Shown: positions 1 to 8,124, numbered from the stretch's first letter. The stretch: 33,112 bases of DNA from an uncultured Eubacteriales bacterium (GCA_902787835.1 CADAHU010000001.1:32435-65546), one strand, 5' to 3'. The notes: generated by a model from the sequence alone, not told the origin. A program made the numbers and translations.

Positions 1-151
1 GCGTTAAAGCCAGTTGGCGGAAAAGCCCGCAGCATTTACGGCGAAAACGCAGGTTTTCTGCTTCTCTTTTGACTCAAAAGAGAAGCGTCCCCCTCCCCGC
101 CAAATCCCAATTTGTCTGTCCAAAATCGACTAAAACCAGTTTGAAAGCCAA
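1..151. other. Intergenic stretch with a long perfect inverted repeat
   Basis: No gene is supported here. The notable element is a perfect hairpin at 60-86: an 11-base arm (GCTTCTCTTTT), a 5-base loop (gactc) and the exact complementary arm. Because it is a palindrome it would fold in RNA from either strand. No long T-run follows it, so a terminator role is doubtful. The gene beyond the left edge is not visible. Confidence 0.5.
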
Positions 152-184
152 TAAAAACAGGCTGTCCGCAACGAACAGCCTGTT
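152..184 (-). terminator. Rho-independent terminator of the nucleoside ABC importer operon
   Basis: A ten-base stem (156-165 paired with 175-184) with a 9-base loop. Read on the minus strand it is followed by TTTTATT. It lies 15 bases after the stop codon of the last permease, so it closes the operon that runs from 5077 down to 200. Confidence 0.85.
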
Positions 185-199
185 TTGTGTGTGGGTTGG

Positions 200-1138
200 T
201 TATCTGCTTCCCTGGTCGTAGGGGATACCCTCGGCCTTGGGAGCGGCGCTGTTCTTGGAGAAGAACACCAGCACCACCAGGGAGATGATGTAGGGCAGCA
301 TGTTGTATACCGTGCTGGGCAGGTTCAGCTGGGCCAGCAGATCAAAGCCGGTATACACGTTGCTCAGGGCGCGGAAGAAGCCGAACAGCAGCGCGGCCAG
401 CGCGATGCGGAAGGGCTTCCAGCCACCGAAGATCATGACAGCCAGGGCCAGGAAGCCGAAGCCGGCCACGCCGTTTTCAAACTTCCATTCGGACACGCCG
501 GCGGTAATGTACACCAAACCGCCCAGGCCGCCCAACAAGCCGGAGATCATCACGCCCGCGTAGCGCATCTTGTACACGTTGATGCCCACGGAGGCCGCCG
601 CCTGGGGATGCTCGCCGCAGCTCATCAGCCGCAGGCCAAAGCGGGTCTTGTACAGGATCACGTAGGCCAGAACCAGCAGGCACAGCGCCAGCGGCATAAA
701 CCAGTTGAACTCATACCCATCCACCAGCAGGAAAGCCTTTTTGGCATTGATATACTGCAGGGTGGAGGAGGGGTTGTTGGGGTTGACGGAGGTGTTCAGG
801 GCCTTGACGATAACGGTGGCGGCGGCGGTGCCCAGCAGGTTCATGGCAGTGCCCACCAGCGTTTGATCGGCCTTGAAGTTGATGGCTGCCACCGCCAGCA
901 GCAGGGAGTACAATATGCCCATGACCATGGCGGCCAGGATGGAGAGCACAATGATGATGAAAGCGGAAGTGCCGGCAGGCATGGCGCTCATCACCAGCGC
1001 GCCGCCCAGCGCGCCGAACACCATGATGCCTTCCAGGCCGATGTTGATCACGCCGCTGTGCTCCGAGAAGCAGCCGCCCAGGGCCACCAGCATCAGGACC
1101 GATGTGAATACCAGGGTGTACTGAATCAGCAGAATCAT
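200..1138 (-). CDS. Nucleoside-type ABC transporter, permease subunit 2 (NupQ/YufQ-like)
   Basis: Inner-membrane permease of 312 residues in the BPD_transp_2 family, the type found in BmpA-linked purine nucleoside importers (YufQ of Bacillus, NupC of Lactococcus). The protein is almost entirely hydrophobic helices. It carries the GCFSEHSGVINIGLEGIM segment near residues 22-39 and a GGLGGLVYI loop near 202-210, both typical of this family. Its ATG overlaps the stop of the upstream permease by four bases (ATGA), and GGGAGG stands nine bases before the start, so the two permeases are translationally coupled and probably pair as a heterodimer. It is the last gene of the operon, with a terminator directly after. 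Family assignment is firm; the actual substrate (nucleoside versus another BMP-type ligand) is inferred. Confidence 0.9.
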   Translation of the reverse strand: MILLIQYTLVFTSVLMLVALGGCFSEHSGVINIGLEGIMVFGALGGALVMSAMPAGTSAFIIIVLSILAAMVMGILYSLLLAVAAINFKADQTLVGTAMNLLGTAAATVIVKALNTSVNPNNPSSTLQYINAKKAFLLVDGYEFNWFMPLALCLLVLAYVILYKTRFGLRLMSCGEHPQAAASVGINVYKMRYAGVMISGLLGGLGGLVYITAGVSEWKFENGVAGFGFLALAVMIFGGWKPFRIALAALLFGFFRALSNVYTGFDLLAQLNLPSTVYNMLPYIISLVVLVFFSKNSAAPKAEGIPYDQGSR

Positions 1139-2289
1139 TTGTCGGCGCCTCCCTTCGCGGCGGCTTTTTCATTGCGTTTGTCCAGCCATTTGGTCAGCGA
1201 CAGCTTGAAGAACAGCACAAAGCCGCAGAAGTAAATGATCAGGGAAGAGATCAGACTGGAAATCTCGGCGGGGTACACCTGCTTGTTCAGCTGCGCGCCG
1301 CCATCGGTGATATGCTGGATAAAGAAGCTGGAGAAGATGGCGCCCAGGGGATTGAGCCCGCCCAGGAAGGCGGCGGCAATGCCGTTGAAGCCCATGCCGG
1401 GCACGGAGGACTGGGTAACCGACCATTCCTCAAAGCCGGTCAGGTACAGCATGGAAGCGCCGATGCCCGCCAGGCCGCCTGCGATGGCCATGGTCAGGAT
1501 GATGTTGGCGCGGTCCTGCATGCCGCAGTATTTGGCCGCGTGCTTGTTCAGGCCCGTCGCCCGCAGCTCGTAGCCCAGCTTGGTTTTGTTCAGCAGCACC
1601 CAGATGCTCACAGCCAGCAGAATGGCCAGGGGAATGGCCAGGCCCACATACTTGTTGTTGTTGAACAGGCTGTTGATGCCCAGCTGGGGCAGCAATGCCT
1701 CGGTATGCGTCTCCACCGAGGAAACGCCGTCCACCGTCACCAGCCGCTTGCTGATCTCATAGGTGTAGGGGCTGGTGGGATTTTTAACGTTGCTCAGCAG
1801 GGTGTTGACCAGGTACAGGGAGATCCAGTTGAGCATGATGCAGGAGATGACCTCGTTCACGTTGCGGTAGGCCTTCAATACGCCGGAGATGGCGCCCACC
1901 AGCGCGCCGGCCAGGATGGACATCAGCATGCAGGGCAGCCAGTGCCAGCCCAGGCCCACGGCACAGAAAATGCACGCGCCCGCGCCGGCCACGTACTGTC
2001 CGGCCGCGCCGATGTTGAACAGGCCCACCTTATAGGCAAACAGCACGCTCAGGCTGCACATCAGCAGCGGCGCGGTTTTTACCAGGGTGTTGCCCATGTT
2101 CTTGAGCCTGGTGGCGCTCTTGCTGTAGTTCATAAAGTTTTTGATGATATCGCCGATGGCCTCGGTGGCGCCGCTGGGGTTGATGATCAGCAGCGCGATG
2201 AAGCCCACCAGCAGGCCCAGCAGGATGCACAGCAGGGATGTGAGCAGCGCCTGCACTGCGGGCTTGCGGAGCAATGAATTCTTTTGCAT
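1135..2289 (-). CDS. Nucleoside-type ABC transporter, permease subunit 1 (NupP/YufP-like)
   Basis: Membrane permease of 384 residues, homologous in type to the next gene but with the longer N-terminal helix and extra periplasmic-side loop usual for the YufP/NupB partner. Visible family features are the PLLMCSLSVLFAYKVGLFNIG block (about residues 75-95), a conserved AAGQ after it, and a GGLAGIGASMLYLTG region in the second half. The start ATG has GGAGG eight bases upstream, and that site overlaps the stop codon of the ATPase gene, only three bases away, so expression is coupled to it. With the second permease it should form the membrane channel energised by the double ATPase. The function as a purine nucleoside importer is inferred from family and gene order. 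Confidence 0.9.
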   Translation of the reverse strand: MQKNSLLRKPAVQALLTSLLCILLGLLVGFIALLIINPSGATEAIGDIIKNFMNYSKSATRLKNMGNTLVKTAPLLMCSLSVLFAYKVGLFNIGAAGQYVAGAGACIFCAVGLGWHWLPCMLMSILAGALVGAISGVLKAYRNVNEVISCIMLNWISLYLVNTLLSNVKNPTSPYTYEISKRLVTVDGVSSVETHTEALLPQLGINSLFNNNKYVGLAIPLAILLAVSIWVLLNKTKLGYELRATGLNKHAAKYCGMQDRANIILTMAIAGGLAGIGASMLYLTGFEEWSVTQSSVPGMGFNGIAAAFLGGLNPLGAIFSSFFIQHITDGGAQLNKQVYPAEISSLISSLIIYFCGFVLFFKLSLTKWLDKRNEKAAAKGGADK

Positions 2290-2292
2290 GCC

Positions 2293-3849
2293 TTATGCCT
2301 CCTTCCGCTTGGCGCCGGCCATGTAAAGGCCCATTTCCTCGGGGGTGGTGGTCTTGGGATCCAGCTCGCCCACGATTTCACCCTCGTACATCACCAGGAT
2401 GCGGTCGGAAACGTCCAGCACCTCGTCCATTTCCAGGGAGACCAGCAGCACGGCCTTGCCGGCGTCGCGCTGGGCCACGATCTGCTTATGGATGTACTCG
2501 ATGGCGCCCACATCCAGGCCGCGGGTGGGCTGCACGGCCACCAGCAGCTTGGGCTCCTTGTCGATCTCGCGGGCGATAATGGCCTTCTGCTGGTTGCCGC
2601 CGGACATGGAACGGGATTGGGTGAAGGGACCCTGGCCGGAGCGGATATCGTATTGCTCGATCAGCTTTTCGGCGTATTCTCGGATGTTTTTGCGGCGCAG
2701 GAAGCCGGTTTTTGTAAATTCGCCCTCAAAGTACCGCTGCAGTACGATGTTGTCCTCCAGGCTGTAATCCAGCACCAGGCCGTGCTTGTGGCGGTCCTCC
2801 GGGATATGGCTCATGCCCATGGTGGAGCGCTTGCGGATGGGCATTTTTGTGATATCCTGACCCATCAGCTCGATTTTGCCCGATACCAGCGGCTCCAGGC
2901 CCGTCAGGCCGTATACAAACTCGGTTTGGCCGTTGCCGTCGATGCCGGCGATGCATACGATCTCGCCGGCGCGCACCTCAAAGGATACGTTCTTGACCGC
3001 GTTGTTGTGGTGCGCATGGCTGGCCACGGTCATGTTTTCCACCTTCAGGATCACATCGCCCAGGTGCTGGGGCTGCTTTTCCACGTGGAAGTTGACGTTG
3101 CGGCCCACCATCATGGCGGAAAGATCGGCCATGGTCACATCCTTGGTGTTGACCGTGCCGATATATTTGCCCTTGCGCAGCACGCTGCAGCGATCGGCCA
3201 CCGCCATGATCTCCGCCAGCTTATGGCTGATAAACAGGATGCTCTTGCCCTCTGCCGCCAGGTTTTTCATGATCTGCATCAGCTCGTCGATTTCCTGGGG
3301 CGTCAGCACGGCGGTGGGCTCGTCAAAGATCAGGATCTCGTTATCGCGGTACAGCATTTTAAGGATCTCTGTGCGCTGCTGCATGCCCACGGTGATATCG
3401 CTGATCTTGGCGTCCGGATCCACCTGCAGGCCGTATTTTTCGCTGAGCTCGATCACGCGCTTGCGGGCTTCGGCCTTATGCAGAATACCGGCCTTGCCAA
3501 CAGGCTCCACGCCCAGGATGATGTTATCCAGCACGGTGAAGCATTCCACCAGCTTAAAGTGCTGGTGCACCATGCCGATGCCCAGGGCGTTGGCGTCGTT
3601 GGGGTCGTTGATCTTGACCTCCTTGCCGTCCTTTTTAATGATGCCCTCCTCCGGCTGATAAAGGCCAAAGAGCACGCTCATCAGCGTGGATTTGCCCGCG
3701 CCGTTCTCTCCCAGCAGGGCGTGGATCTCTCCCTTGCGCAGCTGCAGGGTGATGTCGTCGTTGGCTATGATGCCGGGAAAACGCTTGGTGATGTGCAGCA
3801 TTTCGATGGCGTATGGCTCACCGGACTGTCTGCTTTTTTCGTTCTCCAA
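2293..3849 (-). CDS. Nucleoside-type ABC transporter, double ATP-binding subunit (NupO/YufO-like)
   Basis: Cytoplasmic ATPase of 518 residues with two fused nucleotide-binding domains, as in sugar and BMP-type importers. Domain 1 has Walker A GENGAGKST, a signature loop ITVGMQQR and Walker B LIFDEPTAVLTP. Domain 2 has a degenerate Walker A (GIDGNGQTE), a canonical MSGGNQQK signature and a Walker B region LLVAVQPTRGLDVGA. A weak second P-loop is normal for this family. I chose the TTG at 3849 because a GGGAGG lies eight bases before it. The open frame continues to 3936, but that extension runs through the hairpins after the binding-protein gene and has no homology-like content; an ATG two bases off-frame near 3856 would not read this protein. 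It is followed after three bases by the first permease. Confidence 0.88.
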   Translation of the reverse strand: MENEKSRQSGEPYAIEMLHITKRFPGIIANDDITLQLRKGEIHALLGENGAGKSTLMSVLFGLYQPEEGIIKKDGKEVKINDPNDANALGIGMVHQHFKLVECFTVLDNIILGVEPVGKAGILHKAEARKRVIELSEKYGLQVDPDAKISDITVGMQQRTEILKMLYRDNEILIFDEPTAVLTPQEIDELMQIMKNLAAEGKSILFISHKLAEIMAVADRCSVLRKGKYIGTVNTKDVTMADLSAMMVGRNVNFHVEKQPQHLGDVILKVENMTVASHAHHNNAVKNVSFEVRAGEIVCIAGIDGNGQTEFVYGLTGLEPLVSGKIELMGQDITKMPIRKRSTMGMSHIPEDRHKHGLVLDYSLEDNIVLQRYFEGEFTKTGFLRRKNIREYAEKLIEQYDIRSGQGPFTQSRSMSGGNQQKAIIAREIDKEPKLLVAVQPTRGLDVGAIEYIHKQIVAQRDAGKAVLLVSLEMDEVLDVSDRILVMYEGEIVGELDPKTTTPEEMGLYMAGAKRKEA

Positions 3850-3880
3850 TGTGCATACCTCCCATGTGGCGTAATCAGAA

Positions 3881-3961
3881 AAAGTGCGATCACTTTTTTG
3901 ACAAAAACCCCCGCGGAAAACGGGGGCTTTTGTCAAAAACCGAGGATACCAAAAGGTATCC
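3881..3961 (-). terminator. Three consecutive intercistronic hairpins between binding protein and ATPase
   Basis: Three stem-loops stand in series. 3944-3961 is GGATACC-aaaa-GGTATCC. 3900-3934 is a long stem with GACAAAAGCCCCCG as the 5' arm on the minus strand, a short loop and a complementary arm with one irregularity, ending in a T-run inside the stem. 3881-3896 is AAAGTG-atcg-CACTTT followed by more T. The second and third resemble partial terminators. They lie between the binding-protein stop and the ATPase start in an otherwise co-directional operon, so they probably protect the binding-protein transcript and lower read-through to the membrane genes. Confidence 0.7.
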
Positions 3962-3976
3962 CCGGAAGGGTGTGAA

Positions 3977-5077
3977 TTACTTCACGGTACCCAGATCGTT
4001 CACGGTGATGGTGGTGGCGGGCATGGCGTCGATGGCGTTGGAGACGGTCACGTCACCAGCGAACATCTTGGCGACCAGCGCGGCATAGTCATCAGTGGTG
4101 AAGGTGTCGGAGAACTGGGTGGAAGGAGCGATCTGCACATAGTTGGCAGCGGGATCGTTGCCCACCAGGCCCAGATTGTCGATCTTGCCGCCGTAGTTGG
4201 CCCACTCGCCGGCCTTGATGCCGGTCAGCAGGGTGTCAACAGTGGCAGCCAGGCCCTTCATGGCGCTGGTCACGGTCATGCCTTCGCCATAAGCGGAATC
4301 GATGATAGCAGCCTGGTCCACGTCCACGCCGATAACCTTGGCGCCGGAAACCTTGGCAGCAGCCTCGCCGGCAGAGGTGAAGATACCGCCGCCGCAGGCG
4401 AACACGACCTGCACGCCCAGGTTCTGATACCAGTTATCCATGTAAGCGGTGATGTCGGCGTCGCCATAGAACTGGTTGCCGTACACATACTCCACGGTCA
4501 CCTGATCGGCAATGCCCAGCTCCTCAGCGGCGGCGTTGGCGCCCTGCACGAAGCCGAAACCATAGCGAACCACAGCGGGGACGGCCATGCCGCCCAGGAA
4601 GCCCAGATGGGTGTAGCCCAGCTTCACGGCAGCGTAGCCGGCCATGTAGCCGCACAGCTCTTCCTGGTACACAGCGCAGTACACGTTCTCGGCAACCTCA
4701 ACGCCTTCGCCCAGATCGCCAGCGCTCACGTCCAGGGCAACAAACTTCACTTCGGGATAATCAGCCTGCACTTCGGCGATGGTGCCGCCAAAGGCGTAGC
4801 CGGGCATCACGATGACGTTGTAGCCTTCGTCGTCAGCCTTTTCCACCATGGCAACGCGCTCAGCAGTGCTGTCGCCGGCGGGCTTGTAATAGGTGAAGTC
4901 CACGCCGTTGGCTTCGCACCAGGCCTTGGCGGCTTCGTAGGTGGTCTGGTTGAAGGACTGGTCGGTGATATCGCCGTAGTCGGTGATCATGGCCACGCGC
5001 ATATCCTCGGCGGAAGCAACGGCCACAACGGACAGCACCATCATAGCAGCCAGGAGAAGAGCAACGAATTTCTTCAT
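3977..5077 (-). CDS. BMP-family (BmpA/YufN-like) substrate-binding protein
   Basis: Extracytoplasmic binding protein of 366 residues of the basic membrane protein (BMP/PnrA) family, which binds purine nucleosides in characterised members. The N-terminus is a typical signal peptide (MKKF, a hydrophobic core, then ASA before EDMRVAM). The mature part begins with the family pattern ITDYGDITDQSFNQ and includes the VIVMPGYAFGGTI and ACGGGIFTSAGEAA regions expected of this fold. There is no cysteine in the signal region, hence no lipobox, which is unusual for a monoderm importer. I chose the ATG at 5077, nine bases after GGAGG, over a TTG two codons earlier. It is first in the operon under a clear promoter. 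The substrate is inferred from the family, not shown by the sequence. Confidence 0.9.
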   Translation of the reverse strand: MKKFVALLLAAMMVLSVVAVASAEDMRVAMITDYGDITDQSFNQTTYEAAKAWCEANGVDFTYYKPAGDSTAERVAMVEKADDEGYNVIVMPGYAFGGTIAEVQADYPEVKFVALDVSAGDLGEGVEVAENVYCAVYQEELCGYMAGYAAVKLGYTHLGFLGGMAVPAVVRYGFGFVQGANAAAEELGIADQVTVEYVYGNQFYGDADITAYMDNWYQNLGVQVVFACGGGIFTSAGEAAAKVSGAKVIGVDVDQAAIIDSAYGEGMTVTSAMKGLAATVDTLLTGIKAGEWANYGGKIDNLGLVGNDPAANYVQIAPSTQFSDTFTTDDYAALVAKMFAGDVTVSNAIDAMPATTITVNDLGTVK

Positions 5078-5150
5078 AGTCAAGTTCCTCCTTACGGTAT
5101 TTCGCGCCTATAGGCGCAGAGCATATACACCATTCTTTCGGTGTACACCC

Positions 5151-5179
5151 ATTATAACAAAATAGAATAAAAATGAAAA
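5151..5179 (-). promoter_or_regulatory. Promoter of the nucleoside ABC importer operon
   Basis: On the minus strand a perfect TATAAT (5151-5156) is preceded at 17 bases by TTTTCA (5174-5179). This gives a leader of roughly 65 bases, which contains a 6-bp hairpin (TACACC/GGTGTA, about 5127-5146) and a 14-base palindrome GCGCCTATAGGCGC at about 5104-5117, just upstream of the ribosome binding site. I found no purine riboswitch core in it. Confidence 0.7.
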
Positions 5180-5233
5180 GGGAAATACATTACATTTTTG
5201 TTACGATTTAATAGCATCCACATGCGCTTTCAA

Positions 5234-5264
5234 ATAAAAACCGGAGCAGCAAAGGCTGTTCCGG
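5234..5264 (-). terminator. Terminator after the galE-kinase operon
   Basis: Minus-strand stem CCGGAACAGC with GCTGCTCCGG (one mismatch), four-base loop region, followed by TTTTTATTT. It starts about 10 bases past the kinase stop codon and separates that operon from the promoter of the ABC importer. Confidence 0.85.
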
Positions 5265-5274
5265 CAAAGAGAAA

Positions 5275-6378
5275 TCAGGAACGAAGCAGGGCTTCGATCA
5301 TCTGCGCAAGGTCGCTTTCGCGCCGCTCCACATCCTTGAGCAGCGCCATCTGCGCCCGGGTGCGGACCAGATTGTGCTCAGGGTACAGGGTCTTGAAGTA
5401 TACGTCGCCGTTCAGGTAATCGGTCAGGAAGCGCAGGGCCAATTCGCCGGTCATCACCTGAATGCCCAGGGGCAGACGGCGCAGCTCGTTTTCCAGAAGG
5501 AAGCCGTTGGTCTCCTCGATAAAGCCCCGGGTAAAGGCCTCGGTTTTCTCCATATCCAGGGAGATTTTGGCGGTATCCGGCTCGTCCTCCGCCGCCGTAT
5601 TGCCGCCGAAGCGGATGGCGTCGCCGTAATCATAGAGCACCGAGCCCGGCATGACCGTATCCAGATCGATGACGCACAGCGCCTCGCCCGTGGCTCGATC
5701 CAGCATCACGTTGTTGGATTTGGTGTCGTTATGGGTGACGCGCAGGGGCAGCGCACCCGCGTCGATCAGCCCCGTCACGCTGCACAGCACCTCCCGCCGG
5801 GACAGGAGAAAATCGATCTCCTCCCGCACGCCCGCCGCGCGATGGACGCGATCCTCGCGGATGGCCGCTTCCAGCTGGGCGATGCGCTGGGGCGTGTTAT
5901 GGAAATCGGGGATGGAGGCGTACAGCTGCTCCGCGGGAAAATCGGCCAGCAGCCGCTGGAATCGCCCGAAGCCCCGGCCCACCTGCAGGAAGGCCGCCGC
6001 GTCCACGGCGTCATAGGCGAAGGCGTCGTCTATAAAGACGTACATGCGCCAGGCGCTGCCTTTTTCGTCGGTATACAGCATTTCTCCCGTCTGGGTGGGG
6101 ATCATGCGCAGCACCCGTCGGGCGGGATCCTCGCCGCGCGCCTCCACGGCCCGGCACAGGTGCTCGGTGACCGCGCGGATGTTTTCCATCATGCGCCCGG
6201 GCTCCCGGAATACATAGGTATTCACCCGCTGCAGAATATAGCGGCTGCGCGCGCCGCGGCATTCATAATCCACCCGCCAGGTGGCGTTGATGTTGCCGGA
6301 TTTCATCTCCTCGGCGGCGACGGGCGTTCCCTCCGCCCGGAAGGCAGCCAGAATGGGGGAGAGCGTTTTGATATCCAT
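5275..6378 (-). CDS. Phosphotransferase-family kinase, N-acetylhexosamine 1-kinase-like
   Basis: A 367-residue kinase of the aminoglycoside-phosphotransferase/choline-kinase fold. The catalytic loop is THNDTKSNN (residues 215-223, catalytic Asp218) and the metal site is VIDLDTVMPG (from residue 236). Together with the N-terminal SGNINATWRV and ILQRVNTYVF segments these match the NahK/LnpB branch, which phosphorylates GlcNAc or GalNAc at C1 and is about 360 residues long. It follows galE by nine bases on the same transcript, and NahK and GalE act in the same lacto-N-biose/galacto-N-biose pathway of bifidobacteria. The phosphorylase (LnpA) and the uridylyltransferase (LnpC) are not in this window. 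The kinase fold is certain; the HexNAc substrate is a reasoned inference. Confidence 0.8.
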   Translation of the reverse strand: MDIKTLSPILAAFRAEGTPVAAEEMKSGNINATWRVDYECRGARSRYILQRVNTYVFREPGRMMENIRAVTEHLCRAVEARGEDPARRVLRMIPTQTGEMLYTDEKGSAWRMYVFIDDAFAYDAVDAAAFLQVGRGFGRFQRLLADFPAEQLYASIPDFHNTPQRIAQLEAAIREDRVHRAAGVREEIDFLLSRREVLCSVTGLIDAGALPLRVTHNDTKSNNVMLDRATGEALCVIDLDTVMPGSVLYDYGDAIRFGGNTAAEDEPDTAKISLDMEKTEAFTRGFIEETNGFLLENELRRLPLGIQVMTGELALRFLTDYLNGDVYFKTLYPEHNLVRTRAQMALLKDVERRESDLAQMIEALLRS

Positions 6379-6387
6379 AGTATCCTC

Positions 6388-7404
6388 TCAGCCGTGATAG
6401 CCGCGGGGGTTCATCTTCTGCCAGTGCCAGGCGTCCCGGCACATATCTTCCAGGCTGCGGCGGGCCTTCCAGCCCAGGATCTTTTCCGCCTTGCCGGCAT
6501 CGGCAAAGCTCTCGGGCAGGTCGCCCTCCCGGCGGGGCGCGTCCTCCTTGTTCAGCGTCAGGCCGTTGACCCGCTCAAAGGCGTTTACCACCTGATACAC
6601 GCTGTAGCCCTCGCCGGTGCCCAGGTTGAACACCTCGGTGCCCTGGTGCTCCACGGCGTATTCCAGCGCCTTCACATGGCCCTCGGCCAGATCCATCACG
6701 TGCAGATAATCGCGCACGCAGGTGCCGTCCGGTGTGGGATAATCGTTGCCGAAGATGTGCAGCATATCCCGCACGCCGGCGGCGGTCTGGCAGATAAAGG
6801 GCATCAGGTTGTTGGGGATGCCGCTGGGATCCTCGCCGATCAGGCCGCTCTCATGGGCGCCCACGGGATTGAAGTACCGCAGCAGCACCACGGACCACTC
6901 CGGATCGGATACCTGCAGATCGCGCAGGATCACTTCGTTCATATATTTGGTCCAGCCATAGGGATTGGTGCAGCCGCCTACGCGCATATCCTCTTTATAG
7001 GGCGGCTGGTTATCCGCGCCGTATACCGTGGCGGAGCTGGAAAAGACGATGCGCTTCACGCCGTGGGCGCTGAGACAGCGGCACAGGGTAATGGTGGAAT
7101 TGATGTTGTTTTCATAGTAGTTCAGCGGGATGTGCACCGATTCGCCCACCGCCTTGAAGCCGGCAAAATGCACGGCGGCGTCGATCTTCTCGTTCTCCAG
7201 CACGCGGTTCACGTCCTGGGCCTTGCAGCAGTCGCCCTCGTAGGCCTTCACCTTTTTGCCGGTGATCCGCTCCACCCGGCGCAGGGCCTCCGGGCTGCTG
7301 TTGGAATAGTTGTCCAGCACCACCACGTCATGCCCGGCGCTCAGCAGGGCCACGCAGGTATGGGAACCGATAAAACCGGCGCCGCCGGTCAGCAGAAATC
7401 GCAT
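6388..7404 (-). CDS. galE: UDP-glucose 4-epimerase
   Basis: Cytoplasmic NAD-dependent epimerase of 338 residues that interconverts UDP-glucose and UDP-galactose (and in many members the HexNAc forms). The N-terminal Rossmann motif is LLTGGAGFIGSHT, followed by the SSSATVYG loop and the catalytic YxxxK in NPYGWTKYMNE. The length matches the family (about 330-340). I start it at the ATG at 7404, which gives the canonical short MRFLLTGG N-terminus and has AAGGGGG eleven bases upstream; the open frame extends to 7500 but would overlap the promoter. It is the first gene of a two-gene operon with the HexNAc-kinase-like gene, suggesting both serve galactose/HexNAc salvage. Confidence 0.95.
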   Translation of the reverse strand: MRFLLTGGAGFIGSHTCVALLSAGHDVVVLDNYSNSSPEALRRVERITGKKVKAYEGDCCKAQDVNRVLENEKIDAAVHFAGFKAVGESVHIPLNYYENNINSTITLCRCLSAHGVKRIVFSSSATVYGADNQPPYKEDMRVGGCTNPYGWTKYMNEVILRDLQVSDPEWSVVLLRYFNPVGAHESGLIGEDPSGIPNNLMPFICQTAAGVRDMLHIFGNDYPTPDGTCVRDYLHVMDLAEGHVKALEYAVEHQGTEVFNLGTGEGYSVYQVVNAFERVNGLTLNKEDAPRREGDLPESFADAGKAEKILGWKARRSLEDMCRDAWHWQKMNPRGYHG

Positions 7405-7437
7405 AGCAAACAGAACCCCCTTTTGCAGATTCACTTC

Positions 7438-7466
7438 AGTATAATATTTCCGCCCCTTTCTGTCAA
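7438..7466 (-). promoter_or_regulatory. Promoter of galE
   Basis: A perfect -35 TTGACA (7461-7466) and TATACT (7438-7443) at exactly 17 bases on the minus strand. It is divergent from the sigma-factor promoter about 30 bases away. It also shows that the in-frame extension of galE upstream of 7404 is not coding. Confidence 0.85.
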
Positions 7467-7493
7467 ACAGAAAAGTATTTACAAAGGGAAGGG

Positions 7494-7522
7494 CTGGCAA
7501 TCCGGCAAAAACCTGCTATAAT
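7494..7522 (+). promoter_or_regulatory. Promoter of the ECF sigma/anti-sigma pair
   Basis: TATAAT at 7517-7522 with CTGGCA at 7494-7499 (17-base spacer). This looks like a housekeeping promoter. I could not identify an additional ECF-type autoregulated promoter with confidence. Confidence 0.55.
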
Positions 7523-7545
7523 ACAGGGGGAAAGGGGGCGTGGCC

Positions 7546-8124
7546 GTGAGTATTTTCAACCGGCGGCGGGAAAAGGAGCCCTTTGAGGCGCTGATCATGC
7601 GGCACGAGCGCATGATCTATTCCCTGTGCCTGCGCATGATGGGCAACCGGCAGGACGCCGAGGACTGCGCCCAGGAGGCCATCCTCAGCGCGTATCGGGC
7701 CTATGACGGCTTCCGCGGCCAGGCGGACGCCAAAACCTGGCTGTACCGTATCGCCTATAACGCCTGCGTGGACGCTCTGCGCCGCAGGAAGGGCGACACC
7801 TCCCTGGAGGCGCTGCGGGAGACCGGCTTCGATCCGGCGGAGACCCGCATGGCCGGGCCTTCGGAAACAGCGGAGCGCAACGACCTGCGGCGGCAGATCC
7901 AGCTGGCCATGGATCAGCTGCCCCCGGATCAGCGGGCCGTGATGACGCTGCGGGATTTTCAGCAGCTGTCCTATCAGGAAATCGCTCAGATCACCGGCAT
8001 GGGCGAGGGCACGGTCAAAAGCCGCCTGAGCCGCGCCCGGGATAAGGTTAAAAATATTTTGCTGCATTGGGAACAAAACCCGTCCGCCAGCGTCAAAGAA
8101 AATGAAGGGAGGCAAAAAGAATGA
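7546..8124 (+). CDS. RNA polymerase ECF-type sigma factor (SigW-like)
   Basis: Extracytoplasmic-function sigma factor of 192 residues. Region 2 is EALIMRHERMIYSLCLRMMG with the core-binding DAEDCAQEAILSAYRAYDGF and TWLYRIAYNACVDALRRR segments. Region 4 is MDQLPPDQRAVMTLRD followed by the helix-turn-helix LSYQEIAQITGMGEGTVKSRLSRARDKV. I prefer the GTG at 7546, seven bases after AAAGGGGG, over the in-frame GTG at 7540, which almost touches the ribosome binding site. The stop overlaps the start of the next gene (ATGA), the usual arrangement for a sigma factor and its anti-sigma partner. The stimulus is unknown; an envelope signal is likely because the partner is a membrane protein. Confidence 0.93.
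   Translation: MSIFNRRREKEPFEALIMRHERMIYSLCLRMMGNRQDAEDCAQEAILSAYRAYDGFRGQADAKTWLYRIAYNACVDALRRRKGDTSLEALRETGFDPAETRMAGPSETAERNDLRRQIQLAMDQLPPDQRAVMTLRDFQQLSYQEIAQITGMGEGTVKSRLSRARDKVKNILLHWEQNPSASVKENEGRQKE

Noticed and set aside
3850..3936. N-terminal extension of the ATPase from 3936
   Set aside because: It lies in the hairpin region, has no ribosome binding site, and the TTG at 3849 has an ideal one.
5078..5144. Purine riboswitch in the leader of the nucleoside importer
   Set aside because: The leader is only about 65 bases and lacks the conserved three-way-junction core; only simple hairpins are visible.
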